Assembly: GCA_022072445.1 (NCBI GenBank)
Contig: JAJVHV010000017.1
Span: 1 to 64,000 of the forward strand
DNA: 64,000 nt
Direction of reading: 5' to 3'
Source of the DNA: Phycisphaerae bacterium
Lineage (GTDB): Bacteria > Planctomycetota > Phycisphaerae > UBA1845 > Fen-1342
Shown here: piece after piece, positions 53,545 through 60,816 of the stretch
How positions within the stretch are numbered: position 1 is the first letter of the stretch
Layout: every line of letters begins with the position of its first letter
Made by a program: the position numbers and the translations under genes
Notes under the pieces: model-generated
Told to the model about the DNA's origin: nothing
The model's input: the letters and a program-made list of their open reading frames with translations, nothing else
Database searches by the model: none

Positions 53545-54235
53545 CCGGCATCCTCCTCGAGCGCCGCGCGCCGGCCGCCCATCCCGCGATCAGCATGAGC
53601 CACGCGGCGTGAGACAGGATCATGATTCGATTCGGCCAGCCCAACCGCGTCTCGGGACCAGGCCTGCCGCCGGCCGCTGGCAGCACGCTCATCATAGCCC
53701 AGACGAAAACGACGGTCCCCGCGAGCGGGATCCACGCGCTCCAGAAGAGTCCCGGCCGGTAGACCCGCCACGCCGGGCTACGCGACAGGCTCCAGTTGAT
53801 CAGCAGCGCTGCCAGCGGAATCATGTCCAGCATGGCGCCCAGCTCGTGCAGCCGACCGCGACCGGTCGGAGTCGGGTCGGCTGCCGTGAGCGAGTCACAC
53901 TCGAAGATCGCCGCGAGCACCATGCCGGCCGCGCTGGCTGCCAGCATCAACAACCCGAGATAGCCCGCGATAGTCCGGACGTGTGCCAGCAAGGCCGCGC
54001 CCAGGCTGATGCAGCTCAGCGCCAACGCCACGAACGCCGCGCGCATCACCCAGCCGAAGTCGCCCAGCTCATACTCGCTGATGAAGCGCCGCGACGGATC
54101 GAGCTCCGGTTTCAGCAGGTGCAGCACGGCCAGCAGGACGACAAACGCCGCGCCGCACGCGAGCGCGAGCTGCGCCGCCCCGCGCGGCGGCACAGCGCAA
54201 TCGCGACCCGTTTGCGGAAGCGCCGCGCGCGTCAT
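53534..54235 (-). CDS. DUF998 family membrane protein
   Basis: A 233-aa membrane protein with six predicted helices (LALACGAAFVVLLAVLHLL, GWVMRAAFVALALSCISL, IAGYLGLLMLAASAAGMVL, IPLAALLINWSL, FWSAWIPLAGTVVFVW, LSHAAWLMLIAGWAAG) and the DUF998-type RRFISEYELGDFGWV and GRLHELGA segments. The start overlaps the AHSA1 stop (ATGA) and the end overlaps the DUF1801 start. Confidence 0.82.
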   Translation of the reverse strand: MTRAALPQTGRDCAVPPRGAAQLALACGAAFVVLLAVLHLLKPELDPSRRFISEYELGDFGWVMRAAFVALALSCISLGAALLAHVRTIAGYLGLLMLAASAAGMVLAAIFECDSLTAADPTPTGRGRLHELGAMLDMIPLAALLINWSLSRSPAWRVYRPGLFWSAWIPLAGTVVFVWAMMSVLPAAGGRPGPETRLGWPNRIMILSHAAWLMLIAGWAAGARRSRRMPDAR

Positions 54236-54756
54236 CGCTTCATGCCCGCGAGGATCGCATCCAGCGCGTCGTAGCCGGCCGCCACGCCACGCTCCATGCC
54301 CGACGTCAGCGCCGCGTCGCGCGCCTCCTTCGAGTTGAACAGCAGCGTCATCCGCAGGTGTGTCTTACCGCCCGACTCCGTCAGCTCAAGCGTCGCAAGC
54401 AGTTCCCACGGTTCGGCGTCCGCGCAATCCGAGCCGCAACCCCCGGCGCCAGGCCCCATCGTCATGAGTTCGTTGTGTACGATCCTTGCGGGCGGGACGA
54501 CTTCGCGGTGCTCCCCCCAGATCGACAGCGCCCGCTCGCCGTTCGGCCCGTTCCACTCCCAGCGATACTTGCCGCCCACCCGCACGTCCATCTCGCACGC
54601 CGCCCACGACCACCCGGGCGGCGTGAACATCCACTGCCTGACCAGCTCGGGTTTGGTCATGGCGTCCCAAACGAGCCGCCGCGGCGCATCGAACGCGCGC
54701 GTCATGACGATCTCAAGGTTCGACGGCGTCGTGACTTTCAGGCCGGTGCTGTTCAT
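54232..54756 (-). CDS. AHSA1/SRPBCC-domain protein
   Basis: A 174-aa START-like (SRPBCC, AHSA1/CalC) protein: IVMTRAFDAPRRLVWDAMTKPELVRQWMFTPPGWSWAACEMDVRVGGKYRWEW and the terminal helix ERGVAAGYDALDAILAG. The fold binds hydrophobic ligands; pairs with ArsR-type regulators are common and suggest a ligand-responsive unit. Two cysteines (GGCGSDCADAEPWE) sit in a loop. AGAGAGGATCG precedes the ATG at 54756, chosen over the long upstream frame, which overlaps arsR. Confidence 0.88.
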   Translation of the reverse strand: MNSTGLKVTTPSNLEIVMTRAFDAPRRLVWDAMTKPELVRQWMFTPPGWSWAACEMDVRVGGKYRWEWNGPNGERALSIWGEHREVVPPARIVHNELMTMGPGAGGCGSDCADAEPWELLATLELTESGGKTHLRMTLLFNSKEARDAALTSGMERGVAAGYDALDAILAGMKR

Positions 54757-54845
54757 CGATCGATCCTCTCTGGTGAGTGGGTTATCCGATACGGAGTTCC
54801 GTAACGCGCGTGTCCTCGGGCGTGCCCGCGTCGGCGATGCGAGCT

Positions 54846-55316
54846 TCAGACCTCGCCCGCACCCTCGCCGCGCTCTTCCGACTTCATCACCTCCAGCAGC
54901 GCATCCAGCGCCTGGAAGCGCTTCTCCCACAACGCGCGGAATTGCTCGGTCCACAGGGCGACCGCCCGAAGCGGCGTCGCCTTCAGCCGGCACACATGCT
55001 CGCGCCCGGACACGCGCCGCCTCACCAGCTTCGCCCGCTCCAGCACGCGAACGTGTTTGGAGGCCGCCGGAAACGACATCCGCAACGGCGCGGCCAGCTC
55101 GCTCAGGTTCCACTCGCCCTCCGCCAGACGCCGGATCATCGAGCGGCGTGCAGGGTGCGCCAGGGCGTGAAAGACGCGGTCCAGGCTGGGAGAGAGGTCC
55201 ACGCTGGGCGAACCCCGCGCTTTCGCCGAACGCGGCAGGCTGGGCGAGTGGCGACGATCCGGCGTGCGCTGCGGGGAGCGCGAGCGGCGCGATGCGGGCG
55301 GACGATTTGTAACCAT
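54846..55316 (-). CDS. ArsR-family transcriptional regulator
   Basis: A 156-aa winged-helix protein: DRVFHALAHPARRSMIRRLAEGEWNLSELAAPLRMSFPAASKHVRVLERAKLVRRRVSGREHVC. It lacks the ELCVCDL metal site of ArsR/SmtB sensors, so it belongs to the SRPBCC-linked branch. The first 40 residues are basic and Pro/Ser-rich. The ATG at 55316 lies inside the proximal operator and at the predicted transcription start. Confidence 0.87.
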   Translation of the reverse strand: MVTNRPPASRRSRSPQRTPDRRHSPSLPRSAKARGSPSVDLSPSLDRVFHALAHPARRSMIRRLAEGEWNLSELAAPLRMSFPAASKHVRVLERAKLVRRRVSGREHVCRLKATPLRAVALWTEQFRALWEKRFQALDALLEVMKSEERGEGAGEV

Positions 55317-55362
55317 GTGGTTTAGTATATCCGCTCCCGCCAAGACGGGCAACCATTTGGTT
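55311..55362 (-). promoter_or_regulatory. arsR promoter with two palindromic operators
   Basis: On the minus strand TTGCCC (55347-55352) and TATACT (55324-55329) are 17 nt apart. Two dyads AACCA-NN-TGGTT lie at 55311-55322 (over the start codon) and 55351-55362 (over the -35), 40 bp apart, each followed by TTArTAT. Transcription should begin close to 55317, next to the ATG, so the mRNA is probably leaderless. Confidence 0.8.
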
Positions 55363-55589
55363 TAATATTTTCGCAGATCCCGATCCTCCGACCGCCCCAC
55401 CGGGCCAGAGCGCCCACCCCCAACGCCGCGCGCGGAATACACCATTTCCCTAGCGCCGGGCATCCCAGGGGCTGTCATCGCGGCGTGCAAACCGCTACAC
55501 TGACGGCAAGGGTGTGTTCCAAGCGCTCCGCCGACCGCGGGAGCGCTAACCTCAATGCCCATTCCAGACTGCGATGCAAGGAGTGTTCA

Positions 55590-56336
55590 ATGGTACGGTT
55601 CCGGATAACGTTGATCGCGCTGCCGCTGCTCGTCGCGGGCTGCCAGCCAAGCGGCTCAACGTCGATGCAGACCAGCGCGCCGCCGTCCAACGAGCGCGTG
55701 CTCGCGGCGATGGCGCCCGGCGCGCCCGATGAGTCGAAAGGCGCGGCCAGCCCGATCGACGACTATCGCCGCGGACGGGTGATCGCCGCGATGCGCGGCC
55801 TGCGCTACGAAAGCGGCCTCGTCGAAATCGACGCTGCCGAGGCCGGCAAGATTGTCGCCACGCAGGACCCCGACGAAGCGGCCGCGGAGAACGCCCGGGG
55901 GCGGCAACTGCTCGACGAGGGCATGTCGGTCGAGGCCGTCGCGGCCCACACCCGCGCCGTCCTGCTCGCGCCCAACGTCGCAGCCTACTACGACGCGCTC
56001 GGCACCGCGCTGGTGACCAAGGGGCGGATCGCGGAGGCGCTGGCAAGCTATCGGACGGCGTTGAAGCTCGATCCGCGGCTGATTGAAACGCGCTATCGCG
56101 CCGGCAACATGCTCGAGATGCTCGGCCGCTCGGACGAAGCCATCGCGGTTTGGGAGGACGTAGTCGCGCAAATGCCGGCGCATGCCGATGCGCATCGCAA
56201 GCTCGCGATCGCGCACTATTTCCAGGGTCGTTACGACGCGGCCTGGGTTGAAACTCACCTCGTCGAGGCCCTGGGTCAGTCGGTGCCGCCGCAATTCCGA
56301 AAGTTGCTCGAAGGCCAGATGGCCGAGCCGCAGTGA
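55590..56336 (+). CDS. TPR lipoprotein
   Basis: A 248-aa protein with lipoprotein signal (VRFRITLIALPLLVAGC) and C-terminal TPRs: MSVEAVAAHTRAVLLAPNVAAYYDALGTALVTKGRIAEALASYRTALKLDP and two more units. AAGGAG precedes the ATG; the frame opens earlier. Its end overlaps the first possible codon of the next frame, and the sialidase-like gene starts 60 nt later on the same strand. Confidence 0.8.
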   Translation: MVRFRITLIALPLLVAGCQPSGSTSMQTSAPPSNERVLAAMAPGAPDESKGAASPIDDYRRGRVIAAMRGLRYESGLVEIDAAEAGKIVATQDPDEAAAENARGRQLLDEGMSVEAVAAHTRAVLLAPNVAAYYDALGTALVTKGRIAEALASYRTALKLDPRLIETRYRAGNMLEMLGRSDEAIAVWEDVVAQMPAHADAHRKLAIAHYFQGRYDAAWVETHLVEALGQSVPPQFRKLLEGQMAEPQ

Positions 56337-56395
56337 ATCGCGCTTCGACCCATGAATCGATCTGGAAAACCCCTCAATCCGGAAAAACAGAGCAC

Positions 56396-58135
56396 ATGAA
56401 CACGAAACATACACGATACAGCAAGCTGGCCGGCGCGTGCCTGCTGGCAATTATGTCCTCGACCGCCCTGGCACAGACCGTCGGCCCTCAGGTGCGGATC
56501 GACGTCAACGGCGGAACCGACGCAGCGAACGAAACCTCGATGGCGTCGGTCGAAGGGGCCCCGCTTGAAGCCGTCGGCGTCTGGAACGACTGGCGCGACA
56601 GCACCGCGTCCGAGATCATCCGCATGGGCGTGGCCGCCACCATCGACGGCGGCGCGACCTGGACCGACTTTCTCGTCCGCCCGCCGCTCGCGAACCAGTC
56701 GTCGGTCGAAGGCGACCCGATGACGGCGTATGACACGCGCACCGGGACCCTGTGGGTGGGCGCGATCTCGTTTGCAGGCAATGGCGGCGTGTTTGTGGCG
56801 CGGAAGAACCCCGGCCTGACGACCTTTCAGCCCTCGGTCATGGCCCGCGCGACCTCCAGTGCCGACAAATGCTGGATGGCCGCCGGCATCCGGCCGGGTC
56901 TGCCCAACTCAACGCGCCTCTACATCGCCTTTAACCAGGGCGTCATCTGGTCCGACGACATGGGGGCAACCTGGACCGCGCCGAAGTCGCTCGGCACCGG
57001 CATCGGCTTTCTGCCGCGCGTCGGGCCGGCGGGCGAACTCTACGTCGCCTACTGGGACTTCGGCACCGGCGTCCTGCTGAAGCGCAGCCTCGACGGCGGG
57101 ACGACCATCACCTCCCACACCATCGCGACGCGCATGGTCACCTGGGGAACGCAGGACGGGTCCAAATTCCCCGGCCGCTTCCGCGTGCCGCCGATGAATT
57201 ACCTCGCCGTCGATCCGGTCAGCGGCACGCTCTATTGTGTCTACTTCGACCAGACCTCGGTGGACGCCAACGGCGCCAACATCGACCTCTACTTCACCAA
57301 GTCGACCAACCAGGGCACCACCTGGACCACGCCCGTCGTCATCAACGGCGATTCCAACCCGCGCGGCGACCAGTTCTGGCCATGGCTCGAGGTCGATCAG
57401 TGCGGCGCGCTGCACATGGTGTTCCTCGACACGCGCGGCATCGTGCAGGCCGACAACACCATCAACGGCATGTTCAACGCCTATTACTCGTATAGCGACG
57501 ACGGCGGCGCGACGTGGGCCGAGACGAAGCTCACGCCCGCGGCGTTCAACAGCAATAACGACGGCCTGAATCGCAGCGACCAGTTCATGGGCGACTACCT
57601 GGGGCTGGGCCTGGGCGCCGATCGCGTCTATCCCTGCTATCTGTCCAGCCAGAACGGCGACACCGACATCTTCACGAACGTCGTCATCACGCCTGACCCG
57701 GAGGCGCCCACCTCGGTCACCGTCAATCGCGAGGGCTTCTGCCGCGACGACGCCGGCACGATCACGCTGACAGCCGTCGGCGGGTCGGGCTCGCGGATGC
57801 GCTGGTTCGACGACGCGTGCGGCGGACACCAGATCGGAACGGGCAACCCGCTCGTGATCGCCTCGCCGACGGACACGACCACGTATTACGCGCGCTGGGA
57901 GACCTGCGCCGGCGACTCCGCGTGTGCCAGCGCGAGCGTGTTCGTGCAGATTCCGTGCGACGCGAACTGCGACGGCAGCGTCAACGGGTTCGACGTCGAC
58001 CCATTCGTCGAGCAGCTCACCGGCGGCGGCGGCTCGCCCTGCGCCGACTGCATCGGCGACATGAACGGCGACGGGTCGGTGAACGGTTTCGACGTCGACG
58101 ACTTTGTCGCCGCTCTTCTCGCCGGAGGGTGCTGA
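56396..58135 (+). CDS. sialidase/BNR-type beta-propeller protein with dockerin-like tail
   Basis: A 579-aa secreted protein. The signal peptide ends SSTALA. Asp-box (BNR) motifs S-x-D-x-G-x-T-W are visible: TIDGGATWTDF, SDDMGATWTAP, SLDGGTTIT, STNQGTTWTTP and SDDGGATWAET, indicating a six-bladed sialidase-like fold. The arginine triad of true sialidases is not evident. An Ig-like part (TSVTVNREGFCRDDAGTITLTAVGGSGSRMRWF) precedes two dockerin-like units, CDGSVNGFDVDPFVEQL and GDMNGDGSVNGFDVDDFVAALL. It may bind or process surface glycans; unproven. Confidence 0.82.
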   Translation: MNTKHTRYSKLAGACLLAIMSSTALAQTVGPQVRIDVNGGTDAANETSMASVEGAPLEAVGVWNDWRDSTASEIIRMGVAATIDGGATWTDFLVRPPLANQSSVEGDPMTAYDTRTGTLWVGAISFAGNGGVFVARKNPGLTTFQPSVMARATSSADKCWMAAGIRPGLPNSTRLYIAFNQGVIWSDDMGATWTAPKSLGTGIGFLPRVGPAGELYVAYWDFGTGVLLKRSLDGGTTITSHTIATRMVTWGTQDGSKFPGRFRVPPMNYLAVDPVSGTLYCVYFDQTSVDANGANIDLYFTKSTNQGTTWTTPVVINGDSNPRGDQFWPWLEVDQCGALHMVFLDTRGIVQADNTINGMFNAYYSYSDDGGATWAETKLTPAAFNSNNDGLNRSDQFMGDYLGLGLGADRVYPCYLSSQNGDTDIFTNVVITPDPEAPTSVTVNREGFCRDDAGTITLTAVGGSGSRMRWFDDACGGHQIGTGNPLVIASPTDTTTYYARWETCAGDSACASASVFVQIPCDANCDGSVNGFDVDPFVEQLTGGGGSPCADCIGDMNGDGSVNGFDVDDFVAALLAGGC

Positions 58136-58278
58136 CGGAGCGGATTCGCGTCGGCGGCATGGTTGTCACTCGCCGGTCGTGTCCGGGCAGGCCAGGGCGC
58201 GCCTGGGCACGATCGGCGTACACTTGACGCGGCCGCGCGCGGCGCGTAGGCTCGCACTGGCGTTAGAGTCGTGTTTCA

Positions 58279-58353
58279 CGGGGCGTGGCGCAGTCTGGTT
58301 AGCGCGTCTGCATGGGGTGCAGAAGGTCGCTGGTTCGAATCCAGTCGCCCCGA
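58279..58353 (+). tRNA. tRNA-Pro (GGG)
   Basis: A 75-nt cloverleaf with acceptor CGGGGCG/CGCCCCG, anticodon stem TCTGC/GCAGA around ATGGGGT (anticodon GGG) and T-arm GCTGG-TTCGAAT-CCAGT. C1-G72 is typical of proline tRNAs. CCA is not encoded. Confidence 0.95.
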
Positions 58354-58397
58354 GTTGACTGGCCGAGTTTGAACGCGGGAGTGTACAATCTCACATC

Positions 58398-58604
58398 ATG
58401 AAGCTGACCATCGAGATCGAACAGGAAGCAGACGGTCGTTGGATCGCGGAAGTTCCTGAACTCCCCGGTGTCATGGTCTACGGAGCCTCGCGAGACCAGG
58501 CCATCGCGAACGCTGAGGCCTTGGCGTTCCGGGTGCTCGCCGAACGCCTGGAGAACGGCGAGCCGATTCCGCAACTGCCGATGCTGTTTGCAGTTGCGTC
58601 GTGA
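58398..58604 (+). CDS. hicB: HicB-family antitoxin
   Basis: A 68-aa protein with the HicB partial RNase-H-like fold: MKLTIEIEQEADGRWIAEVPELPGVMVYGASRDQAIANAEALAFRVLAERLENGE. No separate DNA-binding tail is present, so it is the short type. It starts 45 nt after tRNA-Pro and overlaps hicA by 4 nt (GTGA). Confidence 0.88.
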   Translation: MKLTIEIEQEADGRWIAEVPELPGVMVYGASRDQAIANAEALAFRVLAERLENGEPIPQLPMLFAVAS

Positions 58605-58813
58605 GTCGATGGCCCGCCACACCCGCGCGGCGCGTCCTGGCAGCGCTGTTTCGAATCGGCTGGACCCTCAAGCGACAGACGGGCTCGCATCGAACCCTGT
58701 CGAGAGGCGGCTGGGCCGATTTCGTCTTTGCCTTCCACGACAGCGAGGAGATCGGGCCACGCATGCTCGCCCGAATCGCGAAGCGCACCGGACTCAACCC
58801 GCAAGACCTTTGA
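58601..58813 (+). CDS. hicA: HicA-family mRNA interferase toxin
   Basis: A 70-aa dsRBD-like toxin that cleaves mRNA when free of HicB. The catalytic His is H30 in KRQTGSHRTLSR, in the usual G-S-H position; the C-terminus IGPRMLARIAKRTGLNPQDL matches the family helix. The GTG start overlaps the hicB stop. The order hicB-hicA is the less common one. Confidence 0.88.
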   Translation: MSRWPATPARRVLAALFRIGWTLKRQTGSHRTLSRGGWADFVFAFHDSEEIGPRMLARIAKRTGLNPQDL

Positions 58814-59180
58814 CTCGGCGCAGGCGGCAATCCAAGCCAGCGCCAACGGTTCAAACGAGTGCCAGTGGCCCCGATTGGGTTCACCCGCGACCGACCTTTC
58901 GGGCGGTCGTCTTGTTCCCAGAGAGGGCCGGCGGCCGGGCTCAGCAGCATCTCGGCGCGCTTCTGCGGGCGCGGCGGCTCAACTCGCGGATGGGAGCGGG
59001 TCACAATCGATGGGTTGGACGCACACTAGCTAGTCTAGTGACTCAGAATAATCGCATCGTATTCATGCGGGGAGCATCGGCGTCCCGCCGGTCCGGGAGG
59101 GCTTTTGGCGCCGGCCTGAGGCTAGCGCTCCCCACGCGGGTACGATCCAGCTCGTGTCCGGGGCCGGAGAGGCGCCGCCT
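58814..59180. other. intergenic region with CTAG-rich element
   Basis: No gene is supported between hicA and the converging aminotransferase. At 59027-59041 CACTAGCTAGTCTAGTG-type sequence holds three CTAG sites and an imperfect dyad; a similar CTAG cluster lies at 52347-52357. Nothing else is evident. Confidence 0.5.
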
Positions 59181-60488
59181 CTACCCGGGTAGTCCGTTCG
59201 CCAGGACCGCCTCGACCGCGTCGCAGAACATGTCCACTTCCCCGAGCGTCGAATACACGTTCGGCGTGACGCGGATGCCCGAGACGTCCTTGTGCTTGAT
59301 GGCCGTCGTAATGATGCGGTGTTTCTCCACCAGGTGTGCCGACAGCTTCTCCGGATCGACGCCCTCGACCGCGAACGTGCCGATCCCGCACGAGTGCTGC
59401 GGCTCGAGCCGCGTGTACAGCCGCACGCGCTTGTCCTGCATCAGCCGTTTCGCCCACCGATCGCGCAGATAGCGCAGCCGCGCCTCTTTGCGCTGCGGGC
59501 CGATCCCTTCCCAGAACGTGATCGCCTCCGCGATCGCCAGCCGCGGCGCCGTCGGGTGCGTGCCGATCTCCTCGAACTTGCGAATGTTGTCGCTCTTCGG
59601 CTCCACCGCCGCCATCAGCGGCCACAGCTCGCCGATCCGCTCCTTGCGGACGTACAGCAGCCCCGTGCCATGCGGCGCCGTCAGCCACTTGTGCAGGCTC
59701 ACGCCGTAATAGTCGCACTCCAGTTCGTCGCGCTTGAAGCAGAAGTGCGCGAAAGCATGCGCCCCATCGACAATCACCGGAATGCCGTGCGCGCGACCCA
59801 GCCGCACAATCTCGCGCACCGGAAAAATCTGCCCCGTGATGTTCACAATGTGGCAGCACAGCATCACCTTCGTCCGCGGCGTGATCGCCTTGCGGAAAAC
59901 CTCCACGAGCTCCGCTGGATCGCCGCACGGCGTCGGCACCGGCACGGTCTTCAGCACGATCCCCTCGCGCAGCTCGCGCTGCTTGTACGTGTTGATCATC
60001 CGCGGATAGTCCTGATCGGTCGTCAACACCTCGTCGCCCGGCTTCAGATCGATGCCGTAGATGCATATCTCCAGCGACTCGCTCGAATTCCGCGTGATCG
60101 CCATTTCGTCGGCCGAGCAGCCGAACGCCCGCGCCAGCCGCGCCCGCACCGTCTCCACCTGCGGATCGAGCACCGCCCACAAGTGCCGCGACGGCGCGTT
60201 GTTGGCGAACTCAAAATGCCGTCGGTGAACGTCCAATACCCCCCGCGGCGACGGCGCCACACCGCCGTTGTTGAAATTGATCAGACTGCGGTCGATGTCG
60301 AAGGCCGACTGAATCTCCCGCCAGTAGAACTCGTTCGCCGCCACCTGCTCCGGCGGTTCGTCGCCGGCATGCCGCTGGGCTGCCTCGACCGAACGCATCC
60401 AGTCGTCGCGCAGCGCTCCACCCGCGATTGCTCCAAGCGCGACGGCACGTTGCAAAAACTCCCGCCGATTGTTCAACATCGCCGCCAT
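59181..60488 (-). CDS. Tat-exported class V aminotransferase (isopenicillin N epimerase-like)
   Basis: A 435-aa PLP enzyme. Near the N-terminus NNRREFLQRAVALGAIAGG is a twin-arginine signal. The fold-type I core includes INFNNGGVAPSPRGV, ITRNSSESLEICIYG, VIVDGAHAFAHF (PLP Asp) and the Schiff-base Lys267 in SLHKWLTAPHGTGLLYV; the C-terminal HRIITTAIKHKDVSGIRVTPNVY ends the small domain. The CefD/isopenicillin-N-epimerase-like branch includes many enzymes of unknown substrate, including sulphur-handling ones. GAGGATGG precedes ATG 60488; GTG 60521 is a possible longer start. Confidence 0.87.
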   Translation of the reverse strand: MAAMLNNRREFLQRAVALGAIAGGALRDDWMRSVEAAQRHAGDEPPEQVAANEFYWREIQSAFDIDRSLINFNNGGVAPSPRGVLDVHRRHFEFANNAPSRHLWAVLDPQVETVRARLARAFGCSADEMAITRNSSESLEICIYGIDLKPGDEVLTTDQDYPRMINTYKQRELREGIVLKTVPVPTPCGDPAELVEVFRKAITPRTKVMLCCHIVNITGQIFPVREIVRLGRAHGIPVIVDGAHAFAHFCFKRDELECDYYGVSLHKWLTAPHGTGLLYVRKERIGELWPLMAAVEPKSDNIRKFEEIGTHPTAPRLAIAEAITFWEGIGPQRKEARLRYLRDRWAKRLMQDKRVRLYTRLEPQHSCGIGTFAVEGVDPEKLSAHLVEKHRIITTAIKHKDVSGIRVTPNVYSTLGEVDMFCDAVEAVLANGLPG

Positions 60489-60816
60489 TCGACCATCCTC
60501 GCCGATTCCATGCTCGGCCACAGATTATCAGTCCCGCGCGTTGCGACGGGGCACCGATGTTGCGTGGGCAGTGTCCGACGCGCGCCGTCCGAATCGCGCG
60601 GTGCTGGACACGCGGCCACGCCGCTGGATAGCATAACCAATCAGGGCGATTTGTCCCCGCAGAGTCGCGATGCGACGACGGGGCCGTTGCGCCGTGCCGA
60701 GGTCTATGCGGACGTGGGGGGGCGCGGCGTGTGACGCAGGTTGGGACCGCGCGGCGAGCGGCCGCGGTGGGCAAGTCGACGGACATCGAAACGCTGTCGG
60801 GCAGGGAGAAGCAGGC
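60489..60816. other. divergent intergenic region
   Basis: The gap lies between the aminotransferase and the PD40 lipoprotein. I see no gene, repeat or clear promoter pair; the open frame from 60670 is the upstream extension of the next gene. Confidence 0.4.

Noticed and set aside
56396-58135. Calling the BNR protein a true sialidase
   Set aside because: Asp boxes are present, but the catalytic arginine triad and Tyr/Glu pair are not evident by eye.
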